A stretch of 6,656 bases of DNA from an uncultured Synergistia bacterium (GTDB taxonomy: Bacteria > Eremiobacterota > SpSt-956 > JAKJGF01), in the NCBI GenBank assembly GCA_937888925.1, contig CALARM010000110.1, positions 1 to 6,656 on the forward strand, read 5' to 3'. A program made the translations under genes and the position numbers. Numbering within the stretch: position 1 is the stretch's first letter; each line of letters begins with the position of its first letter. Positions 1-4,951 of the stretch are shown here, piece after piece. The notes below the pieces were generated by a model. The model saw only the letters and a program-made list of their open reading frames with translations. It did not search any database and was not told where the DNA came from.

Positions 1-36
1 AAAACTTTTTTTGCAGACTTAACCCCTGTAAAAAAA
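1..36. other. Short 3' flank without a recognised feature
   Basis: The 36 bases after the MEDS stop contain A and T runs and a short GC patch, but no stem long enough for an intrinsic terminator and no start of a next gene. Whether the operon ends here cannot be told. Confidence 0.4.
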
Positions 37-663
37 TTAGGCGGTGGATTTTGGTTCTTTCCTGCCGGGTTTTAAAAATTCTTCTGTAGGTATATAATAA
101 AAATTCTTGCATACAGTATCTTTAAAAATAACTGTAGGATGGGTTCTTATGACATTTGTAATAATATCGGCACTGAAACGTTTTAAATTATACTGGCATA
201 TGGCAAGAGCATCGAAATATGGGAAAAAGTCATTCAATTTCGCCTCATATTCTATCAGTCTTTCCACTCCAGGGTCTCCACAAAGAGCCCATGTCATTTC
301 TCCTGTAACTCTGAGAGCAGAAAAACCTTCTCCAAGGGCTATATTCACACTTTCTTTCAGGACGTCTATCATTCCGTCTGGATCGAAAAAACCATTTTTG
401 AGATAGGATTCCTGTTTTGTAATGACTGCAAGCTGTCGTGATAACAGATATTTTTCCGTATCAATACCATAGGATTTCATAGCGTCTATTACCTGAGAAC
501 CAGTATTTTCATCTGCAATATAAACACATTTTTCTCCTCTTTTCAATCCTATGCTCATAAAAGGTATAACAGATGCAAACTGTTCTTCCTGTGTTTCATA
601 AATAAGGCATAGATGATCATGAACTGAAAGGTTCTCCAGAGAATTTATAATGCTAATCTTCAT
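37..663 (-). CDS. Stand-alone MEDS (DcmR-type sensory) domain protein
   Basis: Protein of 208 residues that is almost entirely one MEDS domain, named for methanogen/methylotroph DcmR sensory domain. In the family this domain is found alone, with HTH (DcmR), or with kinase and anti-sigma modules, and is thought to bind small ligands or mediate signalling; its chemistry is not settled. Conserved blocks seen: HDHLCLIYET (15-24), PFMSIGLKRGEKCVYIADENT (34-54), GFFDPDGMID (91-100), LRVTGEMTWAL (117-127), ERLIEYEAKLN (134-144), ICQYNLKRF (155-163), THPTVI (174-179) and NFYYIPTEEFL (187-197). There is no HTH, HATPase or STAS domain and no membrane segment; a short basic tail ends the protein. The GLKRGEKCVYI block resembles the start of RecA/KaiC-like folds without a Walker A motif (inference). 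It is last in view in the cluster, 45 bp after the small ORF, so it may be an accessory sensor or output partner of the kinases. Confidence 0.9.
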   Translation of the reverse strand: MKISIINSLENLSVHDHLCLIYETQEEQFASVIPFMSIGLKRGEKCVYIADENTGSQVIDAMKSYGIDTEKYLLSRQLAVITKQESYLKNGFFDPDGMIDVLKESVNIALGEGFSALRVTGEMTWALCGDPGVERLIEYEAKLNDFFPYFDALAICQYNLKRFSADIITNVIRTHPTVIFKDTVCKNFYYIPTEEFLKPGRKEPKSTA

Positions 664-674
664 AAAAAAATACT

Positions 675-679
675 CTCCT
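675..679 (-). promoter_or_regulatory. Ribosome binding site of the MEDS gene with long spacer
   Basis: AGGAG on the minus strand lies 11 bases before the ATG at 663, longer than the 7-8 bases seen for its neighbours. The spacer ends in a run of seven T. An in-frame TAA just upstream excludes a longer protein. Confidence 0.55.
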
Positions 680-707
680 GCTTAATGGATTTTCTAAAAA
701 GTTATTT

Positions 708-737
708 TTTATAAAGCATTTTTACTCTGTTTTACAA
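708..737 (-). promoter_or_regulatory. Weak candidate promoter for the MEDS gene
   Basis: Minus strand TTGTAA (737-732) and TATAAA (713-708) are separated by 18 bases, a sigma-70-like arrangement with 4/6 and 5/6 matches. It lies over the end of the small ORF and would start transcription roughly 35-40 bases before the MEDS ATG. The AT-rich setting makes chance matches likely. Confidence 0.22.
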
Positions 738-804
738 GGGTTCTGAACATGGTCTTCAATTTTTCATGTTTTATAATATTCAGAGTCTCTATCATTTTTT
801 TCAT
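709..804 (-). CDS. Small basic peptide, 31 residues, uncharacterised
   Basis: Short ORF starting one base after the stop of the REC-kinase (TAATATG) and ending TAA. The ATG is preceded by AAAGGAG at ideal 7-base spacing, and the position suggests re-initiation by ribosomes finishing the kinase. The peptide begins MKKMIETLNIIKHEKL and ends VKQSKNAL. It has eight Lys/Arg and two Glu, so net about +6, and its hydrophobic residues (Met4, Ile5, Leu8, Ile11, Leu16, Met19, Phe20, Leu23, Val24) fall on one side of a helix, so a single amphipathic helix is likely. It has no signal peptide or Cys. I do not recognise a family. It may be a small protein that binds a kinase, regulator or membrane surface, a leader whose translation affects the next gene, or the remnant of a longer gene. 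Translation is an inference from the start signals. Confidence 0.55.
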   Translation of the reverse strand: MKKMIETLNIIKHEKLKTMFRTLVKQSKNAL

Positions 805-805
805 A

Positions 806-1957
806 TTATTTCTCCTTTAGAGGAAAAATCAGAGTAAAATTACTTCCCAGTCCTTCCTGACTCTCTGCTGTTATAGTTCCTCCGTTAATTTCCATAAGGT
901 TTTTGCATACAGTAAGCCCCAGGCCTATACCTCTTGCTTTTGTCGTAAATAAAGGTTCAAAAATTTTATCCATATATTCTTTTTTTATACCACATCCCGT
1001 ATCTTTTACAGAGATACGAATCCTGTTATCTCTCAAATATGCTTCAAGTAAAACTCTGCCTCCTTCCGGCATGGCCTGGTAGGAATTCAGAATAATATTA
1101 TGTAAAACCTGAGAAATCTGTCTGTAATCTATGAATATGTAAGGAAGATTATCTTCTATATTCTTTATAATTTCTATATTATCAGGTTTTTTTTCTCTTT
1201 TTACCACATCATCAATAAGCATTGATATGCCAAATTCCTCTTTTTCTAAAGCTTTAACTCTTGACATATCCAGAAGAGAAGAAACTATTTTTTCCGATCT
1301 TTTTACTTCCGATGAAATAATATCCAGATAGGTCATGGTAATCTCACCTGAAAGGGTATTCTGAAGAAAATATACTGCATTTGAAATTACTCCCAGTGGA
1401 TTACGTAATTCATGACCCACACCTCCTGCAAGCTGCCCCAGAATTGCCAGTTTTTCCTGTTTCAGAAGCTGTTCCTGCGCTTCCTTGAGTTCCTGTGTCT
1501 TCTGCTCCACAAGCTGTTTCAAATCTCTAGAAAAATCTCTGAGCTTTTCTTCTGTACTCTTTAATTCAATAAGATTTATATATCTTTCTATAGCATATCT
1601 TATAGAACGGCTTAAAAGTGAAGGCTCCAGTTTCTGTTTCGGTAAATAATCCTGTGCTCCTATACTTACTGCCGCCATTGCCATCTCCCTGTCATCAAGA
1701 CCTGTAAGAATAACTACAGGTATTCTTACCATGTTATAAACACTGCGGAATGTATCAAGTCCTTTTGAATCAGGTAAAGATAGATCGAGAAGAATAATAT
1801 CCAGAGGCTTTTCTTTTATAATCTTTAAACCTTCCTGAAGGGTTTCAGCCTTATATAAAACAGAAGATAAATGCTCCTCTGAAAGCAGTTCTTCTATAAG
1901 AAATCTGTCTGCGCTGTCATCTTCAATCAATAATATTTTTAATGGAGATCTTAACAT
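806..1957 (-). CDS. Receiver-containing histidine kinase (REC-coiled coil-HisKA-HATPase)
   Basis: Cytoplasmic kinase of 383 residues in which an N-terminal receiver replaces the usual sensor domain, so its activity is probably set by phosphorylation from another kinase. Seen: receiver about 7-122 with Asp13-Asp14, phosphoacceptor Asp58 in ILLDLSLPD, Thr85 in VILTG and Lys107 in DYLPKQ (the usual Pro after Lys is Gln, as often in this subgroup); a charged coiled coil about 130-172; HisKA with GGVGHELRNPLG (His182); HATPase with Asn291, DTGCG 319-323, FEPLFTT 333-339 and GIGLGL 343-348, ending at 383. It starts inside the end of the response regulator gene, and its own last codons (CTAAAGGAGAAATAA) carry the Shine-Dalgarno of the small ORF that follows. 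All catalytic residues are present. The downstream target is not in view unless it is the Rcp1-like protein or the MEDS protein. Confidence 0.94.
   Translation of the reverse strand: MLRSPLKILLIEDDSADRFLIEELLSEEHLSSVLYKAETLQEGLKIIKEKPLDIILLDLSLPDSKGLDTFRSVYNMVRIPVVILTGLDDREMAMAAVSIGAQDYLPKQKLEPSLLSRSIRYAIERYINLIELKSTEEKLRDFSRDLKQLVEQKTQELKEAQEQLLKQEKLAILGQLAGGVGHELRNPLGVISNAVYFLQNTLSGEITMTYLDIISSEVKRSEKIVSSLLDMSRVKALEKEEFGISMLIDDVVKREKKPDNIEIIKNIEDNLPYIFIDYRQISQVLHNIILNSYQAMPEGGRVLLEAYLRDNRIRISVKDTGCGIKKEYMDKIFEPLFTTKARGIGLGLTVCKNLMEINGGTITAESQEGLGSNFTLIFPLKEK
812..818 (-). promoter_or_regulatory. Strong ribosome binding site of the 31-codon ORF
   Basis: AAAGGAG on the minus strand, seven bases before the ATG at 804. 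It is formed by the last sense codons of the REC-kinase gene, so that kinase's C-terminal Lys-Glu-Lys doubles as the initiation signal. This is one of the two best Shine-Dalgarno sites in the window and the main support for translation of the small ORF. Confidence 0.65.
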
Positions 1958-2394
1958 TTCTTATACCTCGAAGGCAGTTTTACAATGGTAAACCAGAAAT
2001 TTTCTACATTCTTGACTACTTTAACAAATTGATTAAAATCAACAGGTTTTGTAATATAACAGTTGGCTCCCAGATGATAACTTCTGAGAATATCTTCACC
2101 TACCTGAGATGTAGTAAGAATGATAACAGGAATATCCTTCAAGGTTTCATCCTGTTTTATTTCTGCAAGAACTTCTCTGCCGCTTTTCTTTGGCATATTC
2201 AAATCCAGAAGGATAAGATCCGGCAGTGGAGCATCTATGTATGGTTCTTTTCTGTGAAGATAATTCATAGCCTCCACTCCGTCTCTTACGACATGAAGAT
2301 TTATTACAAGCTTGCTGTCTTCAAGGGCTTCTCTTGTAAGTTCCACATCTCCTTCGTCATCTTCTACAAGAAGAATGTTCATTAAATCAGACAT
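1951..2394 (-). CDS. Rcp1/CheY-like single-domain response regulator
   Basis: Receiver-only protein of 147 residues. It should take phosphate from a kinase His and act by protein contact, since no output domain follows. Seen: acidic pair Asp12-Asp13 in LLVEDDEGDVEL, phosphoacceptor Asp64 in LILLDLNMP, switch Thr94 in VIILTTS, and Lys116-Pro117 in YITKPVDF. The C-terminal ENFWFTIVKLPS (131-142) is the signature of the Rcp1 family, the phytochrome-associated regulators. The most likely donor is the 814-residue kinase upstream, which has the matching H-box type. The gene has its own strong Shine-Dalgarno after a 112-bp gap with promoter-like elements. Its TAA stop lies within a 7-base overlap (ATGTTAA) with the following kinase gene, so the two are probably translationally coupled and expressed in fixed proportion. 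Family certain; partner inferred. Confidence 0.95.
   Translation of the reverse strand: MSDLMNILLVEDDEGDVELTREALEDSKLVINLHVVRDGVEAMNYLHRKEPYIDAPLPDLILLDLNMPKKSGREVLAEIKQDETLKDIPVIILTTSQVGEDILRSYHLGANCYITKPVDFNQFVKVVKNVENFWFTIVKLPSRYKKC
1965..1969 (-). promoter_or_regulatory. Ribosome binding site of the REC-kinase gene, inside the response regulator gene
   Basis: GAGGT on the minus strand, seven bases before the ATG at 1957, within the last codons of the response regulator. Together with the 7-base ATGTTAA overlap it fixes the start of the next gene. Confidence 0.65.
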
Positions 2395-2402
2395 TTATAA
2401 AG

Positions 2403-2409
2403 CTCCTTT
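2403..2409 (-). promoter_or_regulatory. Strong ribosome binding site of the response regulator gene
   Basis: AAAGGAG on the minus strand, eight bases before the ATG at 2394. It decides between Met1 and a second in-frame ATG at codon 5 in favour of Met1, since no comparable site lies ahead of the latter. Confidence 0.75.
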
Positions 2410-2415
2410 CTGTTT

Positions 2416-2446
2416 ATTATATCTTTTTATTTATCGTGACGCGTAA
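2416..2446 (-). promoter_or_regulatory. Putative internal promoter for the response regulator-kinase-MEDS part
   Basis: The minus strand has a perfect -10 hexamer TATAAT at 2421-2416, about 22 bases before the response regulator ATG. No good -35 exists at 16-18 bases; the nearest partial match is TTACGC (2446-2441) at a 19-base spacing, inside the GC-rich repeat. The 112-bp gap is the widest intergenic space in a cluster that otherwise overlaps or nearly so, which supports a separate transcription start here. A TATAAT by chance in AT-rich DNA is the main alternative. With so short a leader, transcription would begin close to the Shine-Dalgarno. Confidence 0.35.
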
Positions 2447-2449
2447 CGC
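2435..2449 (-). repeat. GC-rich tandem heptamer and near-palindrome, possible operator
   Basis: On the plus strand two 7-base units, GTGACGC (2436-2442) and GTAACGC (2443-2449), follow each other and differ at one base. The same bases form a 14-base near-palindrome, CGTGACGCGTAACG at 2435-2448, with a single mismatched pair. It contains several CG dinucleotides and is markedly more GC-rich than the AT-rich gap around it. It sits 14 bases upstream of a TATAAT box, where a -35 element would be. This position suggests a regulator binding site, either an activator replacing the missing -35 or a repressor. It could instead be a fragment of a dispersed genomic repeat; one window cannot decide. Confidence 0.4.
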
Positions 2450-2506
2450 ATGATGGGAGTAAAAACCTCATTTCTACACATGATATAGATTTTTTTTAGA
2501 TACCCT

Positions 2507-4951
2507 TCACCTTTTAGGTATGGTAAAAGAAAAAGTAGAGCCTTCCCCGTAAATGGAATCAACCATCATGAGTCCTCCATGTCTTTCTACTATCTTTCTA
2601 CATATTGAAAGACCTATACCTGAACCTTCATATTTTTCTTTTGTATGGAGTCTCTGAAAAACACCGAATATTCTTTCAAGATACTGATTTTCAATACCTA
2701 TTCCGTTATCTTTTACAGATATAACCCATTCCTGTTCATTCTCCTCTGAATAAACCTTTATAAGAGGAGGATTTTCACTATGAAACTTTATGGCATTAAC
2801 TATAAGATTCTGCATTACCTGACGGAGTTGAAGGGTATTTCCTGTAAGGACAGGGAGATTTTCTGACAATATTCTGGCATCTTCTTTTTTTATCAAAGTC
2901 TGAAGATCCTTCAGAAGATCATCTAAAAGTTCTTTCATATTAACTTTTTCAAAAACCATGTCACCTCTACCTGCCCTTGAAAACATAAGCAGATCATTTA
3001 TAAGAGACTGCATCCTTTTTGCTCCGTCTACTATATAGAACATATATTTCTGTGCTTTTTCATCAAGCCTGTCTTTATATTTTCTGTCTAAAAGCTCTGT
3101 AAAACTCGATATTTTCCGGAGAGGTTCCTGAAGATCATGGGATGCCACATAGGCAAACTGTTCTAAATCATAATTGGAACGGGTAAGTTCTGCCATAGTT
3201 TTATTTAAATTCTCTTCTGCCTCTTTTTTTTCTGTAATATCCCAGAATATACCGAGTAAACCTGTTGTCTGACTGTTTTTATCTTTTATAGGAGTTTTTA
3301 CTGTATTTACATAAAAGTCCTGTCCGTTTTTCACATACTTCTCTTCGAATTCAACAGTTTTCCCTTCTTTTATAATTTTCCTGTCATCGAAACGATATTT
3401 TTCAGCCAGTTCAGAGGGATAAAAGTCATAATCATTCTTCCCGACTATTTCTTCCGGTTTAATCTTTAAATCTGCAGCATAATTATCATTGCAGTAAATA
3501 TAATTTAAATCCCTGTCTTTATGAAATATTTTCTGAGGGATATTTTCAAGAAGCATCCTGTGCTCTGTTTCAGCAGCCCAGAGAGCATATTCTGTTTTTC
3601 TTCTTTCTATCATCTTTCCCGTTTCTCTTGCAATAGTATCGAGTAAATCGTATTCTTCTCTTATAAAAGGTTCTTTCCCATTACAGCAAATCTCAATAAA
3701 ACCTTTCTTCTCCCCAAATACCATAAGAGGGCCTGTTATTTTTATATTCGAATCGCTGAAATCAGTGCTTTTAAACTCGAAGTCATCAAATACAATTCTG
3801 GCACAGGTAAGGGAAGGTTCTCGAAAGGCCGGAGGAAATAAATCCAGAACTTCTTCGAGTATTTCTTCAGGTGATTTACTGGAATCAGAGAGTAATCTTG
3901 TAACATTATAAAGGCAGGATATTTCCTTTACTCTTTCATTCAGTTCCAGACTTTTCTTTTCCAGTTCTTCTGTCCTTTCTTTTACCATTTCTTCCAGTTT
4001 TTCCCTGTGTTTTTCCAGATCCATTTCTGCCCTTTTACGTTTAAGAACTTCTACAAAGATTATTGCAAGTTGCTCTACTGTTTCCTGATCGTAAATACTG
4101 TATCCTCCCTCTTTATTTGCCAGAGCAATCATACCGAAGGTTTTATCTTTTTCTTTCAATGGAACACCCAGAAAAGATGTAAGAGGAGGATGGCCGGAAG
4201 GAACTCCGGTGCTTGCAGGATGCCTGGAAGGATCATTTGTAAGGAGAGATTTTTCTTTTTTAAAAACCTCTCCCCAGAGACCTCTTATCTCCAGATTTTT
4301 CAGCAGTAAAAGTTCTTCTGTAGCACCGATACGGCAGTTTTTCCATCCTGTATCACTGATAACATTACAGTCATACCGTCCGTCTTTATTTATTTCTCCT
4401 GAAAAAGCAAATTTACTGTGTGTTAATTCTTCTGCTACAGAAAGAAATTTCCGTGCTATATCAAGCTCGTCTTTACATACAATGGCTTCTCTGAAAATTC
4501 TGTTTATACCATTCATTAAAGCGCTCTGCCTTAAAAACTTCTCCTCAGTTATTTTTCGGTCTGTAACATCATAACCTATATTTAAAAGTCCTGCACTTCT
4601 GCCATTCTTATCCTTTAAGGTTTTTGAATACCATTCAATATAAAGCTCCTGCCCTTTCGAGGTAATGATGGTATTTACATTGCCGCGAACATCCATATCT
4701 TCAATGGCAATTAAAAATATCTTCTTAATATCTTCTCTGTCTTTTTCCGGAAGAAAGGCGGAAAACCATTCCTTCCCTTTCATGTCCTCCAGTGAATAAC
4801 CGGTCAGTTCTTCCATAAAGGGATTGAAATAGAGAATAAATCCTTTACTGTCAAGCACAAGGATGATAACCTTTGCTGTTTCAATAATATTTACGGCAAA
4901 ATCTTTTTTTTGAATAAAATTCGAGATTTCTCCAGAGTTTAACATATCCAT
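2507..4951 (-). CDS. Multi-sensor histidine kinase (PAS-GAF-GAF-like-PAS-HisKA-HATPase)
   Basis: Cytoplasmic sensor kinase of 814 residues without a receiver of its own. Domains in order: PAS about 16-138 (ends in YDVTDRKITEEKF); GAF about 145-305, with the NDPSRHPASTGVPSGHPP loop, SFLGVPL and MIALANKEGGY; a charged coiled coil about 305-345; a shorter GAF-like domain about 341-452; PAS about 460-582 (ends FWDITEKKEAEE); HisKA with H-box SHDLQEPLRK (His605); HATPase with Asn719, DNGIG 748-752 and GSGIGL 776-781, ending at 814. This H-box type is shared with bacteriophytochrome-like kinases, whose usual partner is an Rcp1-type regulator, and one lies directly downstream. No chromophore-binding PHY architecture is present, so the signal is more likely a small molecule or redox cue (inference). 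The start is fixed by the TAATG overlap with the upstream gene and a modest GGAAGAG site 4 bases before ATG. Catalytic residues are intact. Confidence 0.94.
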   Translation of the reverse strand: MDMLNSGEISNFIQKKDFAVNIIETAKVIILVLDSKGFILYFNPFMEELTGYSLEDMKGKEWFSAFLPEKDREDIKKIFLIAIEDMDVRGNVNTIITSKGQELYIEWYSKTLKDKNGRSAGLLNIGYDVTDRKITEEKFLRQSALMNGINRIFREAIVCKDELDIARKFLSVAEELTHSKFAFSGEINKDGRYDCNVISDTGWKNCRIGATEELLLLKNLEIRGLWGEVFKKEKSLLTNDPSRHPASTGVPSGHPPLTSFLGVPLKEKDKTFGMIALANKEGGYSIYDQETVEQLAIIFVEVLKRKRAEMDLEKHREKLEEMVKERTEELEKKSLELNERVKEISCLYNVTRLLSDSSKSPEEILEEVLDLFPPAFREPSLTCARIVFDDFEFKSTDFSDSNIKITGPLMVFGEKKGFIEICCNGKEPFIREEYDLLDTIARETGKMIERRKTEYALWAAETEHRMLLENIPQKIFHKDRDLNYIYCNDNYAADLKIKPEEIVGKNDYDFYPSELAEKYRFDDRKIIKEGKTVEFEEKYVKNGQDFYVNTVKTPIKDKNSQTTGLLGIFWDITEKKEAEENLNKTMAELTRSNYDLEQFAYVASHDLQEPLRKISSFTELLDRKYKDRLDEKAQKYMFYIVDGAKRMQSLINDLLMFSRAGRGDMVFEKVNMKELLDDLLKDLQTLIKKEDARILSENLPVLTGNTLQLRQVMQNLIVNAIKFHSENPPLIKVYSEENEQEWVISVKDNGIGIENQYLERIFGVFQRLHTKEKYEGSGIGLSICRKIVERHGGLMMVDSIYGEGSTFSFTIPKR

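Noticed and set aside
107..406. Plus-strand open frame opposite the MEDS gene
   Set aside because: The minus-strand frame encodes a well conserved MEDS domain across the same bases; the plus frame has no recognisable domain.
691..710. AAAAA-GTTA-TTTTT inverted repeat resembling a terminator
   Set aside because: The stem is five A-T pairs only, with no GC core; too weak for an intrinsic terminator, and the MEDS gene follows on the same strand.
1942..2385. 147-codon open frame on the plus strand opposite the response regulator
   Set aside because: It is exactly antisense to a clear receiver gene with all signature residues, its translation matches no family I know, and no ribosome binding site precedes it.
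2382..2394. Alternative start of the response regulator at codon 5
   Set aside because: The AAAGGAG site is spaced correctly for Met1 and would be about 20 bases from the second ATG.
2451..2470. Possible hairpin around GGGAGTAAAAACCTC in the intergenic gap
   Set aside because: Only three to four pairs with a bulge can form and no T run follows; not a terminator or a recognisable riboswitch.
2431..2481. 16-codon minus-strand frame in the 112-bp gap, starting MCRNEVF
   Set aside because: No Shine-Dalgarno before its ATG, an A/T run upstream instead, and it spans the putative operator and -35 region; chance frame more likely than a leader peptide.
4007..4574. Two overlapping plus-strand open frames of about 100-120 codons
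   Set aside because: They lie wholly inside the GAF-encoding part of the 814-residue kinase, read as low-complexity Phe/Ser-rich sequence and overlap one another; shadow frames.
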